DNA of 64,000 nt, taken from Streptomyces sp. WMMB 322. GTDB lineage: Bacteria; Actinomycetota; Actinomycetes; Streptomycetales; Streptomycetaceae. Of this stretch, positions 24,753 through 34,443 are shown in pieces. Each line of letters starts with the position of its first letter. The stretch's first letter is position 1. The notes beneath the pieces were generated by a model. The model searched no databases. It saw nothing but the letters and a program-made list of their open reading frames with translations, and was not told the origin of the DNA. The DNA lies in assembly GCF_900090145.1 (NCBI RefSeq), contig NZ_FMHI01000001.1, positions 620,001 to 684,000 on the forward strand, in the 5' to 3' direction. The position numbers and the translations under genes were made by a program.

Positions 24753-25003
24753 GCACCGGACCGACCTGGTTCAAGTCGAGCTACAGCGGCACTTCGGGCG
24801 ACAGCTGCGTCGAAGTCGCCCTCTCCTGGAGCAAGTCCAGCTACAGCGGCACCGAGGGCGACAACTGCGTCGAGGTCGCCGCCTGCCCCGGCACCGTCCA
24901 CGTACGGGACTCCAAGGACACCGAAGGCCCCCAGCTCGCCCTCGCCCCCGGCGCCTGGACGGCCTTCGTCTCCTACGCCGCGTCCCACGACGCACACGCG
25001 TAA
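24749..25003 (+). CDS. DUF397 protein with duplicated repeat
   Basis: An 84-residue partner of the XRE regulator (ATGA overlap). DUF397 normally has one N-terminal W-KSSYSG-GD-CVEVA element; here it occurs twice in tandem, TWFKSSYSGTSGDSCVEVA and SWSKSSYSGTEGDNCVEVA, with a 60-bp DNA period. The usual VRDSKD and a C-terminal AWTAFVSYA follow. The duplication is in frame and leaves the rest of the domain intact. Confidence 0.93.
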   Translation: MSTGPTWFKSSYSGTSGDSCVEVALSWSKSSYSGTEGDNCVEVAACPGTVHVRDSKDTEGPQLALAPGAWTAFVSYAASHDAHA

Positions 25004-25015
25004 CTCCCGCTCCCC

Positions 25016-25837
25016 ATGCGGCGGTTCGAGGGGTACGCGGCGCTGGTCACCGGCGCGGGCCAGGGGATCGGCGCCGCCGTCTCCCGGCGGCTGGCCGACG
25101 AGGGCGCGCGGGTGGCGGTGACCGACCTGGACGGCGCGCGTGCCGCCCGTACCGCCGAGCAGATCCGCGAAGCAGGCGGTGAGGCAACGGCGTCGACGTG
25201 CGACGTGGGGGACCGGGCGGCGGTCGAGGCGGCCGTGACGGAGGCCGTCCGCACCTTCGGCCGTCTCGACGTCCTCGTCAACAACGCCTACTCCTGCCAC
25301 CCGGACGCGGAGTTGCTGGAGGACGAGCCCGACGAGGTCTGGGAAGCCGACCTGGGCATCACCCTCACCGGCGCCTTCCGCTGCGCCCGCGCGGCGATGC
25401 CGCACCTCGCGGCGGCCGGAGGGCGCGGCGCGATCGTCAACATCGGTTCCGTCAACGGCATTCAGGACTTCGGCAACCACGCCTACAGCGCCGCCAAGGC
25501 CGGCCTGATCTCCCTCACCCGCACGCTCGCCGGGGACGGCGGGCCGCGCGGCGTACGCGTCAACCTCGTCGCGCCCGGCACGGTGCACACCGGCGCCTGG
25601 GCGGGACGCGACGCGGCCCTGGAACGCGCCGCGACGCTCTACCCGCTGGGCCGGGTCGGCCGCCCGGACGACATCGCCGCGGCCGTCGCCTTCCTCGCCT
25701 CCTCCGACGCGGAGTGGATCACGGGCGTCACGCTTCCCGTCGACGGCGGCATCACCGCGGTCAACTCCGGCTTCCAGCAGGCGATGAGGGACACGAGCGA
25801 CGAGTCGGGCGGGGCGACTCCGCCCAGTGATGCCTGA
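25016..25837 (+). CDS. Short-chain dehydrogenase/reductase
   Basis: A 273-residue SDR from ATG 25016: cofactor motif LVTGAGQGIGAAVSRRLADE, an acidic residue after strand 2 (VTDLDG), suggesting NAD preference, CDVGDRAAV, LVNNAYSCH, catalytic Ser in NIGSVNGIQ, YSAAKAG, and DGGITAVNSG at the end. It resembles glucose 1-dehydrogenase/FabG-like enzymes; the substrate is unknown. It follows DUF397 by 12 bp but lacks a recognisable binding site of its own, so it may depend on upstream translation. A hairpin overlaps its stop codon. Confidence 0.9.
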   Translation: MRRFEGYAALVTGAGQGIGAAVSRRLADEGARVAVTDLDGARAARTAEQIREAGGEATASTCDVGDRAAVEAAVTEAVRTFGRLDVLVNNAYSCHPDAELLEDEPDEVWEADLGITLTGAFRCARAAMPHLAAAGGRGAIVNIGSVNGIQDFGNHAYSAAKAGLISLTRTLAGDGGPRGVRVNLVAPGTVHTGAWAGRDAALERAATLYPLGRVGRPDDIAAAVAFLASSDAEWITGVTLPVDGGITAVNSGFQQAMRDTSDESGGATPPSDA

Positions 25838-25850
25838 CGGCTCCGTCAGG
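25833..25850 (+). terminator. Hairpin overlapping the SDR stop codon
   Basis: CCTGACGG and CCGTCAGG form an 8-bp perfect stem with a CT loop. The TGA stop of the dehydrogenase is inside the left arm. It separates this gene from the convergent hypothetical gene at 25950. Confidence 0.65.
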
Positions 25851-25949
25851 AAGACTCGCACCCTTGTGTCCTTCGCCAACGCGTGATCCGAGGCCGCGGG
25901 GACCGAGGCGTGGTCCCGGAGTTTTGCGAGCCCGGCAGCCCCGCGAGTC

Positions 25950-26339
25950 CTAGCTCCACTCGCTGAGCATCGCGCGATGCTCGGTCGAGCTCTGCTGCAA
26001 GAGCCCGAGCAGTTCTTCCTCCGCGCGTACAAGACTCTCGAAGGCCTCGCGTGCCGCCGGTTCTGCCATCGCCGCGTCGTCGTGGACGCCGTCGGGCAGA
26101 TTGCGATACCCCTCCATCGCGTCAGCGGTGGCGGCCAGTTGCGACGCGAGGGCGCGGTGCTCGCCCACCAGCCTTTCGTAGGCGCCGTACTCCGCCCGGC
26201 TCTCGTCGCTGGTCAACACCAGGGCCTGCATGTGGTTGTCCAGCACGTTCGCCAACCCGGCCAGCACCCTGCCGATCGTCCGAGGCAGGGCCGCGTTCGC
26301 CGCCAAGCCCTTACCGCATGTCCACTCTTCCTCTTCCAT
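25950..26339 (-). CDS. Conserved-looking hypothetical helical protein
   Basis: A 129-residue acidic protein from ATG 26339 with GAGGGG upstream. The sequence MEEEEWTCGKGLAANAALP is followed by long amphipathic helices such as GRVLAGLANVLDNHMQALVL and SLVRAEEELLGLLQQSS, which could form a coiled or four-helix bundle. No known domain is recognised. It lies 91 bp downstream of ispE on the same strand and may be the last gene of that transcript. Confidence 0.7.
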   Translation of the reverse strand: MEEEEWTCGKGLAANAALPRTIGRVLAGLANVLDNHMQALVLTSDESRAEYGAYERLVGEHRALASQLAATADAMEGYRNLPDGVHDDAAMAEPAAREAFESLVRAEEELLGLLQQSSTEHRAMLSEWS

Positions 26340-26430
26340 GGGTTCCCCTCGGAGAAGGTCTCGTCGTTTCGTCCGGCCGGCCGACGGAGCCGTACGGAAC
26401 AGGGCGCCGCGTCCAGCCGGGTCTCCGTGC

Positions 26431-27390
26431 TCACTTCCCGGTCAGCGTCGCGCCCGGCGCCGGGGCGGTCGTGGTGCGGGCGGCCCGGCAGTGGCCGGAC
26501 TCCTCCAGCGCGGAGGCGATCGCGGCGGCCGATGCTGCGTCCGCAGCCAGGAACGCGCACGTCGGGCCCGAGCCGGAGACCAGGGCGGCCGATGCGCCCG
26601 CAGCAGTGCCCGTCTTGAGGGTGTCGGCCAGCGACGGGCGCAGCGAAAGCGCCGCCGCCTGAAGGTCGTTGGAGACGGACGCGGCAAGCTCCGCCGCGTC
26701 GCCCGTGCGCAGCGCGTCGAGCAGCCGCTCCGAAGGCCGCGGCTCCGGAACGGAGTCGATGCCCGCGCCTGTGCCGGAGGCCTCGCGCAGCCTGTCGCAC
26801 TCCCGGTAGACCTCCGGTGTCGACAGCCCGCCGTCTGCGAGGGCGAAAACCCAGTGGAAGGTGCCGCCGGTCTCCAGGGGCGTCAGCAGCTCGCCACGTC
26901 CCTGACCGAGCGCGGCGCCGCCGACGAGCGCGAACGGCACGTCGGACCCCAACTCCGCGCAAAGCGCGAGCAGTTCGTCCCGTGACGTCCTCGTACCCCA
27001 CAGCGCGTCGCACGCCAGCAAGGCGCCCGCGGCGTCGGCGCTGCCGCCCGCCATGCCGCCCGCGACGGGGATGTCCTTCGCGATGTGCAGCCGCACGTGC
27101 GGCTCCCGCCCGTGGTGCGCGGCCAGCAGCCGGGCCGCCCGCGTCGCCAGGTTGCTCTCGTCCAGCGGTACGTGCTCCGCGTCCGTGCCCGAGACGGTGA
27201 GCCGGAACCCCTCGTACGGGCTCGCGGTGACCTCGTCGTGGAGGCCGACGGCGAGGAAGACGTTGGCCAGTCCGTGGAAGCCGTCGGGGCGCAGACCGCC
27301 CACCGCAAGCTGGACGTTGACCTTCGCGGGGACCCGCACCGTCAACCCGTCGGCAGCGCCTTGCGGTCCGGTGCCTCTCTCGTCTCTCAC
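26431..27390 (-). CDS. ispE: 4-diphosphocytidyl-2-C-methyl-D-erythritol kinase
   Basis: A 319-residue GHMP kinase that phosphorylates CDP-ME in the MEP pathway of isoprenoid synthesis. It shows [20 protein letters not shown] (substrate-binding Lys), the glycine-rich ATP loop [17 protein letters not shown] at about residues 108-124, [21 protein letters not shown] (catalytic Asp region) and the C-terminal [12 protein letters not shown]. The length is standard. The start GTG 27390 overlaps the ksgA stop by 4 bp. The pairing with ksgA is conserved in actinobacteria. Confidence 0.96.
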   Translation of the reverse strand: MRDERGTGPQGAADGLTVRVPAKVNVQLAVGGLRPDGFHGLANVFLAVGLHDEVTASPYEGFRLTVSGTDAEHVPLDESNLATRAARLLAAHHGREPHVRLHIAKDIPVAGGMAGGSADAAGALLACDALWGTRTSRDELLALCAELGSDVPFALVGGAALGQGRGELLTPLETGGTFHWVFALADGGLSTPEVYRECDRLREASGTGAGIDSVPEPRPSERLLDALRTGDAAELAASVSNDLQAAALSLRPSLADTLKTGTAAGASAALVSGSGPTCAFLAADAASAAAIASALEESGHCRAARTTTAPAPGATLTGK

Positions 27391-28421
27391 GCGGCTTTCT
27401 CCTTGTGCTTCGTGCCCTGCTCCGCGATCGCAGCGAACTCCTCGACCGTCAGCTGCTCCCCGCGCGCACGCGGCGAGACACCCGCGCCCGTCAGCGCCTC
27501 CTCGGCCGCCGCGGCGGAACCGGCCCAGCGCGCGAGCGCCGACCGCAGCGTCTTGCGGCGCTGCGCGAACGCCGCGTCCACCACGGTGAACACCTCCTCA
27601 CGCGTGGCACGCGTGCGCGGCGGATCACGCCGTACGAGCGAGACCAGCCCGGAGTCCACGTTCGGGGCGGGCCAGAAGACGTTCCGGCCGATCGCGCCCG
27701 CCCGCTTCACCTCGCAGTACCAGGCGGCCTTCACCGACGGCACGCCGTAGACCCGCGAACCGGGCGCCGCCGCAAGCCTGTCGGCGACCTCCGACTGGAC
27801 CATGACCAGGCAGCGCCGCAGCGTCGGGAAGGACGCCAGCATGTTCAGCAGCACCGGAACGGCCACGTTGTAGGGGAGGTTGGCGACCAGCGCGGTCGGC
27901 GGCGGCCCCGGCAGCCTCGTCACCTCCATCGCGTCCGCGTGCACGAGCGTGAAGTGCCCGGCGCGGTGCGGCAGTCGGGACTCGACCGTGGCCGGCAGGC
28001 CGGCCGCGAGCGCGTCGTCCACCTCGACGGCGACGACGCGGTCCGCGCTCTGCAGGAGCGCCAGGGTCAGCGAGCCCAGGCCGGGCCCGACTTCGAGCAC
28101 CACGTCGTCGGAGTGGATGCCGGCCGTGCGCACGATCCTGCGCACCGTGTTCGCGTCGATGACGAAGTTCTGACCGCGCTGCTTCGTCGGGCGCACACCC
28201 AGCGCGCCCGCCAGTTCGCGGATGTCCGCGGCGCCCATGAGGGGGCCCGGGTGGCCCGGGCCGTGCTCCTGCTCCGGCTCGCGCTCGGCATCGGGCTCGT
28301 GCGCGGCGTCCGGCTGCGGCTCGGCGTCCGGGTCGTGCTCGGCGTCCGGGTCGTGGTCGTGGTCGGGCCCCTGACCGGGGTCGTGATCAGGGTGATGATC
28401 AGGGTCGTGGGCTGCGGTCAC
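27387..28421 (-). CDS. ksgA: 16S rRNA dimethyladenosine transferase KsgA with His/Asp-rich N-terminal extension
   Basis: A 344-residue protein that dimethylates two adjacent adenines near the 3' end of 16S rRNA. The catalytic part starts around residue 62 ([32 protein letters not shown]), with SAM motif [16 protein letters not shown] and target-base motif NLPYN at 181-185. The first 60 residues are unusual, made of [15 protein letters not shown] repeats with about ten His and twelve Asp. ATG at residue 62 would give a normal 283-residue KsgA, but GTG 28421 overlaps the stop of the upstream rpf-like gene by GTGA, which supports the long form. The 3' end overlaps ispE by 4 bp. Confidence 0.93.
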   Translation of the reverse strand: MTAAHDPDHHPDHDPGQGPDHDHDPDAEHDPDAEPQPDAAHEPDAEREPEQEHGPGHPGPLMGAADIRELAGALGVRPTKQRGQNFVIDANTVRRIVRTAGIHSDDVVLEVGPGLGSLTLALLQSADRVVAVEVDDALAAGLPATVESRLPHRAGHFTLVHADAMEVTRLPGPPPTALVANLPYNVAVPVLLNMLASFPTLRRCLVMVQSEVADRLAAAPGSRVYGVPSVKAAWYCEVKRAGAIGRNVFWPAPNVDSGLVSLVRRDPPRTRATREEVFTVVDAAFAQRRKTLRSALARWAGSAAAAEEALTGAGVSPRARGEQLTVEEFAAIAEQGTKHKEKAA

Positions 28422-30286
28422 TGCGACAGTTTACGGCCGCAGTACGGCCACGGACTCGCCCCCTGCGAGACGTACAGCTTCTTCGCGCGGTAGGTCTGCT
28501 CGTGCTCCGGGGCGTGCTGCGGGCGGCCACTGCCCCCCAGTGCGTGCCAGGTGGAGGTGTCGAACTGGTAGAGCCCGCCGTGGTGTCCGGAGGCGTCCAC
28601 GGCGCCCGGGCGTCCGCCCGACTCGCACTGCGCCAGCGCCCCCCAGTTGAGGTGGTCTGCGCCCGGCACGGACTGCGGCAGCGGAAGGGTGCCGACGCGG
28701 ATGATCTGGTTGCGCGGATGCCGCAACACCTCGACGGCGATGCGGCGCGGCTTCTTCCGTACGCCGTTGACGGTGCGCAGCCGGTAGGTGACGCGGCGGA
28801 GACCCTGTCTGCCCTCCCGTGCCACGACCTCGGTGCCCTGCGGCAGTCGAGGATCCGCCTGCCGCAGGGTCTTGAAGGGGATCCGCTCCTCCTTGACCTT
28901 CTCGCTGCCGATGATCCTCATCACGGTGATGGTCTGCCCGTCGCGCGGGAGGCTGTCCAACGGCGCGGACGCGGTGTCGAGACCGTCCAGCTCGATGCCT
29001 GCCTCCGTGAGCGCTTCGAGGACCGTGCCGGCGTTCGTGCGCACGGACTTCTCGTGGCCGTCGGCGAGGAAGGTGACGGTGCGCTCCGTGAACACCTCCA
29101 GCCGCAGGCCGCTCCTGGGGATTTCGGCGCTCGGAGCGAGCGACAGGGCCGCACCCCGGGTCCGTACGCCCATGCGCCGCAGCGCGTCGTCGACCGTGCG
29201 GGAGGTGGTCCACACGCGGTGGCGCGTGCCGTCGAGAGTGAGATCCAGGGGGCGGCCGTGGCTGAAGGCGACCTCGTCCCCGTCGGCCAGCGGCCGGTCC
29301 GGGGACGGGCCCACGCTGTCGTGTTCGCCCAGCTCCACGCCTTCGTCGGCGAGGAGTTCACCGACGTCGTCGGCGAAGGTGTGCAGCGTGCGGGGCGTGC
29401 CGTCGACACTCAGCCGCACCTCCTTGTCGTGTGCGACGAATGCCGAGGTGCCGCCCGCCAGGAACGCCACGACGAGTGCCTGCGGCACCAACCGGCGCAG
29501 AGTCTCGGGGCGTTGGGCGGCCTTGCGCTCGCGAGCCGCACGGCGCAGGGCGGCGCGCCCGCCCTCGGGCCGCGCGGAGGCAGCCTGTTCGTATTGTTCG
29601 TAGGAAGGCCGGTAGGTGTCGGGCGGGTACGTGTCGGGCGGATGGACGTCGGACTGGTGGGTGTCGGGCCGGCGGGTGCCGGACCGGCGGGTGTCGTCGG
29701 GGACGCGGCCCTGACGTGACGGCGATGCGGCCGGCGCGGCGTGCCGGCCGGTCGGTGCCGGGGCGGCCGGTGCCGGGCCGGTTGGTGCCGGTGCGGCCGG
29801 TGCGGCCGGTGCGGCGTGCCGTGCGGCCGGTGCCTGGGCGGGCGGCCGGCGGGACGTCGGTCCGGGCTGCCCGTCCGGTTTCCGGGGCGCCGGGCGGGGG
29901 ACGCGCGGCGGGTACGTGGAGCGCTGCGGGGGCTGCACGGGCTGCGTGTAGAGGGAGCGCTGCGGGGGCTGCGCGTACGGGGACTGCTGCGGGTACTGCG
30001 GGGCCGGGCTGCTGTGCGGCTGGCCGGGCGCCCGGTGCCGTCCGGAGGGCGGGGCGGGTGCGTACACCGGCGGCACGTACGCGGTGGGCAGACCGGGACG
30101 GACCATCAGGCCCCGGTATTCCTCGTACTTCTGCTCCGGCACACGCGGCGACGGCGGCTTCCCCTGCTCCCCACGCGCACTTCGCCCCCCACGGCGCACC
30201 GCGCGATGACTTCCCTGCGTCTGGCTCAACAAGCGCTCCAAAGTCCGGCGGGATGTCGCGCGGACTGTAACCGGAGAACTGGTCAC
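28418..30286 (-). CDS. Resuscitation-promoting-factor-like protein (DUF348-G5-transglycosylase)
   Basis: A 622-residue envelope protein. Residues 1-260 are Pro/Gln/Tyr-rich cytoplasmic sequence, about 266-286 a membrane anchor ([20 protein letters not shown]), then three DUF348 repeats (each with [24 protein letters not shown] sequence), a G5 domain around 460-530, and a C-terminal Rpf lysozyme-like domain from about 545 with the catalytic Glu in [13 protein letters not shown]. This is the RpfB plan: peptidoglycan cleavage during spore germination and growth. The GTG start at 30286 is uncertain because GGAG sits too close; ATG 30106 is an alternative. It precedes ksgA with GTGA coupling, as in other actinobacteria. 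Confidence 0.9.
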   Translation of the reverse strand: MTSSPVTVRATSRRTLERLLSQTQGSHRAVRRGGRSARGEQGKPPSPRVPEQKYEEYRGLMVRPGLPTAYVPPVYAPAPPSGRHRAPGQPHSSPAPQYPQQSPYAQPPQRSLYTQPVQPPQRSTYPPRVPRPAPRKPDGQPGPTSRRPPAQAPAARHAAPAAPAAPAPTGPAPAAPAPTGRHAAPAASPSRQGRVPDDTRRSGTRRPDTHQSDVHPPDTYPPDTYRPSYEQYEQAASARPEGGRAALRRAARERKAAQRPETLRRLVPQALVVAFLAGGTSAFVAHDKEVRLSVDGTPRTLHTFADDVGELLADEGVELGEHDSVGPSPDRPLADGDEVAFSHGRPLDLTLDGTRHRVWTTSRTVDDALRRMGVRTRGAALSLAPSAEIPRSGLRLEVFTERTVTFLADGHEKSVRTNAGTVLEALTEAGIELDGLDTASAPLDSLPRDGQTITVMRIIGSEKVKEERIPFKTLRQADPRLPQGTEVVAREGRQGLRRVTYRLRTVNGVRKKPRRIAVEVLRHPRNQIIRVGTLPLPQSVPGADHLNWGALAQCESGGRPGAVDASGHHGGLYQFDTSTWHALGGSGRPQHAPEHEQTYRAKKLYVSQGASPWPYCGRKLSQ

Positions 30287-30352
30287 TCTCCAAAGTCGGT
30301 TGACTACAAAGAGTGGTTGAGAAGGGTGCCGGGGCTCCGCCGGGGCCGCTTC

Positions 30353-31192
30353 TCAGTAGCCGAAGGCGCGCGCGGTGTTGGCGGCCACGTGCTCTGCCAG
30401 CGAGTCTTCCGGCATCCCCTTCGTCTCGGCCATCGCGCGCAGCGTGACCGGAACGAGGTACGGCGCGTTCGGCCTTCCGCGGTACGGGGCCGGTGTGAGG
30501 AAGGGCGCGTCGGTCTCCACGAGGACCAGCTCGGGAGGCGCGACGGCGAGCGCGTCCCGCAGCGGCCGGGCGTTCTTGAACGTGACGTTCCCCGCGAACG
30601 ACATGAACCAGCCCCGCGCGGCGCAGTGCCGGGCCATGTCCGCGTCGCCGGAGAAGCAGTGGAAGACGGTGCGTTCGGGCGCGCCCTCCTCGTCGAGGAT
30701 GCGCAGCACGTCGGCGTGGGCGTCCCGGTCGTGGATGACCAGCGCACGCTCCTGCCGCTTGGCGATGGCGATGTGCTCGCGGAACGAGTACTGCTGCGAG
30801 GAGATCCCCTCCTCGCCCGTGCGGAAATAGTCCAGCCCGGTCTCGCCGACGGCGAGTACCTGCGGCAGCGCCGCCAGCTTCTCGATCTCCCCGAGGGACG
30901 AGTCCAGTTCGCCGCGCCCGGCGGCGCGGGGCGCCTCGTTGGGATGCAGAGCGACGGCCGCGTGCACCGCGGGGTGCGCGGCGGCGGTCTCCGCCGCCCA
31001 GCGGGAACGCTCCAGATCGCACCCGACCTGGACGAGCGTTGCGACCCCGACCGACGCCGCGGCGGCCACCGCCTCCTCCACGGAGGGCTCCTGCATGTCG
31101 AGATGCGTGTGCGAATCGGCCACCGGCACGCGGAGCGGTTCGGGCAGCGGCGGCGCCGGCTGCGGCTTCTGCTGCTGCGTGGAAGTCGGCAT
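30353..31192 (-). CDS. tatD: TatD family metal-dependent hydrolase
   Basis: A 279-residue TIM-barrel deoxyribonuclease-like protein. Metal ligands are visible in order: HxH in VADSHTHLDM, Glu in VGETGLDYF, His in LVIHDRDAH, His in VFHCFSGD and Asp in LVETDAPFLTP. The Pro/Gln-rich first 20 residues (QQQKPQPAPPLPEP) are an extension beyond the barrel. It lies between rsmI and the rpf-like gene on the same strand, an order common in actinobacteria. It probably acts as a 3'-5' nuclease in DNA repair or turnover. Confidence 0.94.
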   Translation of the reverse strand: MPTSTQQQKPQPAPPLPEPLRVPVADSHTHLDMQEPSVEEAVAAAASVGVATLVQVGCDLERSRWAAETAAAHPAVHAAVALHPNEAPRAAGRGELDSSLGEIEKLAALPQVLAVGETGLDYFRTGEEGISSQQYSFREHIAIAKRQERALVIHDRDAHADVLRILDEEGAPERTVFHCFSGDADMARHCAARGWFMSFAGNVTFKNARPLRDALAVAPPELVLVETDAPFLTPAPYRGRPNAPYLVPVTLRAMAETKGMPEDSLAEHVAANTARAFGY

Positions 31193-31298
31193 GGCGCGAT
31201 CCTAGGTCGTACGGCGCGGGCCCCGGCGGGCGCGGGTCCGAGGGCCGGGCGTGCCCGGCGGTGACCGGAACTGCGGTTTCAGGCCCCGGGTCGGCGCA

Positions 31299-31328
31299 CT
31301 TGCTTGCTTGCCTGCCTGCCTGCCTGCC
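31299..31328. repeat. Tetranucleotide microsatellite
   Basis: About 7.5 units of a TTGC/CTGC repeat run for 30 bases in the 226-bp gap between rsmI and tatD. This low-complexity tract is unusual in the surrounding high-GC DNA. No other signal is visible in the gap. Confidence 0.9.
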
Positions 31329-31418
31329 GACCACTGGCCTCTGGCCGCCGGTCCCCGGCCCCGGCCGGTCGGCGCCCGGCGGTCACCCGCCCCCGCCGCC
31401 GCGGCCCCGGCCGCGCGG

Positions 31419-32270
31419 TCACGCGCGCTCCGCGTTCTTCGCCGCCACCACCGCGTCGAAGACCTCGCGCTTGGGCACGTTCACCTGCTGCGCCACCGCC
31501 GCGATCGCCTCCTTGCGGCGCTCCCCGGCCTCCTCGCGCACCGCGACCCTGCGGGCCAGTTCCGCGGCGTCCAGCTCCTCGCCGGAGCCCTCGGACGCAC
31601 CGCCGACAACGACGGTGATCTCGCCCCGTACGCCCTCGGACGCCCAGTCGGCCAACTCGTCCAGCGGGCCGCGCCTGACCTCCTCGTACGTCTTGGTCAG
31701 CTCGCGGCACACCGCGGCGGGCCGCTCGCCGCCGAAGGTCTCCGCCATGACCCGCAGCGTCTCCTCCAGCCGTCGCGGCGACTCGAAGTACACGAGGGTG
31801 CGGCGTTCGTCCGCGGCCTCGCGCAGCCGGGTCCGTCTCTCGCCCGCCTTGCGCGGCAGGAAACCCTCGAAGCAGAACCTGTCGACGGGAAGCCCGGAGA
31901 CCGCCAGCGCCGTCAGCACGGCGGACGGCCCCGGCACCGCCGTGACGCCCACGCCCCGCTCCACCGCGGCCGCCACCAGCCGGTAGCCCGGGTCGGACAC
32001 GGACGGCATGCCCGCGTCCGTCACCAGCAGCACACGCGATCCGGTCTCCAGCGCCTCCGCCAACTCGGCCGTGCGGGCGGCCTCGTTGCCCTCGAAGTAC
32101 GACACGATCCGTCCTCGCGGAGTGACCTCCAGCGCCTGCGTGAGGCGCCGCAGCCGCCGGGTGTCCTCGGCGGCGACGACGTCGGCCGCCTCGAGTTCGC
32201 GTGCGAGGCGCGGCGGTGCGTCCGCGACGTCCCCGATGGGTGTTCCGGCCAGTACGAGCGTCCCTGTCAC
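31419..32270 (-). CDS. rsmI: 16S rRNA 2'-O-methyltransferase RsmI
   Basis: A 283-residue tetrapyrrole-methylase-fold enzyme that 2'-O-methylates a 16S rRNA cytidine. Motifs are LVLAGTPIGDVADAPPRL, VVAAEDTRRLRRLTQAL, LLVTDAGMPSVSDPGYRLV, VPGPSAVLTALAVSGLP, FEGFLPRKAGERR and CRELTKTYEEV. Start GTG 32270 follows GGGG. An in-frame extension to 32483 is Arg/Gly-rich and not family sequence. Divergent from the protein mannosyltransferase gene. Confidence 0.95.
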   Translation of the reverse strand: MTGTLVLAGTPIGDVADAPPRLARELEAADVVAAEDTRRLRRLTQALEVTPRGRIVSYFEGNEAARTAELAEALETGSRVLLVTDAGMPSVSDPGYRLVAAAVERGVGVTAVPGPSAVLTALAVSGLPVDRFCFEGFLPRKAGERRTRLREAADERRTLVYFESPRRLEETLRVMAETFGGERPAAVCRELTKTYEEVRRGPLDELADWASEGVRGEITVVVGGASEGSGEELDAAELARRVAVREEAGERRKEAIAAVAQQVNVPKREVFDAVVAAKNAERA

Positions 32271-32511
32271 CGCCCCATCCTCGCAGGGGCGACGGAAGCA
32301 ACGGGATCCCCGGCCCGGCTCCCCACGGCCGCCGCCCCCGCCGCCCCGCTGCCTCCGTCGCCTTCGCTGCCCCCGCCGCCTCAGCCGCCCCGCGGAACGC
32401 TCCCGGCACAGTGGTGCACAGCGGTACACACCGGCGCCACGGGGCTCTCGGCGGTTGCGCGGAGTTCGCGTGGCGGCACTCACGCACCTGCCGGTTCCCT
32501 ACGATGGCCCG

Positions 32512-34311
32512 GTGACGACCAGCGAGACCGCCGCGGAGAGCCGGCCCGCGCAGCCCCAGGATGCTCAGCCCACGTGGCAGGCCCGCCTGCGCCGCTTCGG
32601 CTACTCGGCACGTCCCCGGGTCGGCACCCGCGAGCGCCTGGTGCAGCCGTTCCCGAAGCCGGACCTGCGCTTCGGCGCCGTCTTCGGGCTCTCGCCGCTC
32701 GCCGCCGCCCGCCTCGCGCGCTGGTCCGCCTGGGGTGCGCCCCTCCTGGTCGCGCTCGTCGCCGGGGTGCTGCGCTTCTGGCAGCTGGGCTCGCCGCACG
32801 CCGTCATATTCGACGAGACGTACTACGCGAAGGACGCCTGGTCCCTTCTCCAGTACGGCTACGAGGGCAGCTGGCCGGACAAGGCCAACGACAAGATCCT
32901 CGCGCCGGACCAGAACATTCCGCTCTCGCCCGAGGGCGCCTACGTCGTGCACCCGCCCGCCGGGAAGTGGGTCATCGCGCTCGGCGAGGCGATGTTCCAG
33001 CTGAACCCCTTCGGGTGGCGTTTCATGACGGCGGTGCTCGGCACGCTGTCGGTGCTGATGCTGTGCCGCATCGGCAGGCGCCTGTTCCGCTCCACCGCAC
33101 TGGGCTGCCTCGCCGGCGCGCTGATGGCCGTGGACGGCCTGCACTTCGTGATGAGCCGCACGGCTCTGCTCGACCTGGTGCTGATGTTCTGGGTGCTGGC
33201 CGCGTTCGGCTGCCTGCTGCTGGACCGGGACAGAACCCGGACGAAGCTCGCGGACGCCCTGCCGCCGGCGGCGTCCGCGGACGCGCCCGTGGGAGCCCGG
33301 CCCGGAAACGGCCACGCGGGCTCCGCGGCGGCGGCACCCCCGTACGCCGAAGGCCCCGACGTGCGCCCCGACCCGGAAACCGGTGCGCGGCTTCGCTTCG
33401 GTCTGCGTCCCTGGCGGCTGGCCGCCGGGCTCTGCCTCGGCCTCGGCTTCGCCACCAAGTGGAACGGGCTGTACATCCTTGCGGCGTTCGGGCTCCTCAC
33501 CGTCCTGTGGGACATGGGCGCCCGCCGCACGGCAGGAGCCCCGCGGCCCTTCCTCGCGGTGCTCCGCCGGGACGCGCTCCCGGCGTTCGCCTCCACGGTC
33601 GCCGTCGCGTTCGTCACCTACGTCGCGTCCTGGGCGGGCTGGTTCGCCACCTCCGGCGGCTACTTCCGCGACTGGGCGGAGAAGGACGGCGCCGGAGGCC
33701 CGTGGGGGTGGCTGCCCGGGCCGCTGCGGAGCCTGTGGCACTACGAGTCGGAGGTCTACGACTTCCACGTCGGCCTGACCTCCGGCCACACGTACGAGTC
33801 GAATCCCTGGAGCTGGCTGATCCTCGGCCGTCCCGTCTCGTACTTCTACGAGTCGCCGAAGGCGGGCCGCGACGGCTGCACCGACCAGGGCGAGGGCTGC
33901 GCCCGCGAAGTGCTCGCGCTGGGCACGCCGTTGCTGTGGTGGGCGGCCTGTTTCGCGGTGCTGTACGCGGTCTACCGCTGGCTGCTGCGGCGCGACTGGC
34001 GCGCGGGCGCCGTACTGTGCGGCATCGCCGCGGGCTACCTGCCGTGGTTCATGTACCAGGAGCGGACGATCTTCCTCTTCTACGCGGTCGTCTTCGTGCC
34101 GTTCCTCTGTCTGGCGCTGTCCATGATGATCGGCGCACTCGCGGGCCCGCCGGGCGTGAGCGAGCGCAGACGCACCGGCGGCATCGTCGCCTCGGGCGTG
34201 CTCGTCCTGCTCATCGTGTGGAACTTCGTGTACTTCTGGCCGATCTACACGGGCCAGACGATCCCCATGGACGCCTGGCGCGACCGCATGTGGTTCGAGA
34301 CCTGGATCTGA
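32512..34311 (+). CDS. pmt: Dolichyl-phosphate-mannose protein O-mannosyltransferase
   Basis: A 599-residue GT39 membrane enzyme that transfers mannose from polyprenyl phosphate to secreted proteins. After a cytoplasmic leader, the first loop has the catalytic DE motif in HAVIFDETYYAKDAWSLLQ, followed by NPFGWRFMTAVLGTLSVLML, FATKWNGLYILAAFGL, the extracytoplasmic segment with SLWHYESEVYDFHVGLT and SNPWSWLILGRPVSYFYE, and PWFMYQERTIFLFYAVVF near the end. About ten membrane helices are present. Start GTG 32512 lies 6 bases after a -10-like TACGAT (32500-32505), suggesting a leaderless mRNA; GTG 32470 with GGAG is an alternative. Confidence 0.95.
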   Translation: MTTSETAAESRPAQPQDAQPTWQARLRRFGYSARPRVGTRERLVQPFPKPDLRFGAVFGLSPLAAARLARWSAWGAPLLVALVAGVLRFWQLGSPHAVIFDETYYAKDAWSLLQYGYEGSWPDKANDKILAPDQNIPLSPEGAYVVHPPAGKWVIALGEAMFQLNPFGWRFMTAVLGTLSVLMLCRIGRRLFRSTALGCLAGALMAVDGLHFVMSRTALLDLVLMFWVLAAFGCLLLDRDRTRTKLADALPPAASADAPVGARPGNGHAGSAAAAPPYAEGPDVRPDPETGARLRFGLRPWRLAAGLCLGLGFATKWNGLYILAAFGLLTVLWDMGARRTAGAPRPFLAVLRRDALPAFASTVAVAFVTYVASWAGWFATSGGYFRDWAEKDGAGGPWGWLPGPLRSLWHYESEVYDFHVGLTSGHTYESNPWSWLILGRPVSYFYESPKAGRDGCTDQGEGCAREVLALGTPLLWWAACFAVLYAVYRWLLRRDWRAGAVLCGIAAGYLPWFMYQERTIFLFYAVVFVPFLCLALSMMIGALAGPPGVSERRRTGGIVASGVLVLLIVWNFVYFWPIYTGQTIPMDAWRDRMWFETWI

Positions 34312-34394
34312 CGGACGCGGGGGCGGAGGCGCGGCCGGGGGCCGTCGAGGCCGAGCCCTGACGGGGGTGCGACGTGTTGAAGCGGGCCGCGGCA

Positions 34395-34421
34395 CCTCTC
34401 CCGACGCCAGGTCGGTAGAGG
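34395..34421 (+). terminator. Hairpin after the mannosyltransferase gene
   Basis: CCTCTCCCGAC (34395-34405) and GTCGGTAGAGG (34411-34421) pair over 11 bp with one mismatch and a 5-base loop, 84 bp past the pmt stop. Confidence 0.65.
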
Positions 34422-34443
34422 CACCGGGGCCCGTTTCCGTGAT

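Noticed and set aside
30287..30352. Cyclic-di-AMP (ydaO) riboswitch before the rpf-like gene
   Set aside because: Some actinobacterial rpf genes have one, but the 66-bp gap is too short and no conserved elements were recognised.
31251..34395. Long open frames on both strands across rsmI and pmt
   Set aside because: Composition is Arg/Pro/Gly-rich with no motifs, while rsmI and pmt show full family motifs in other frames.
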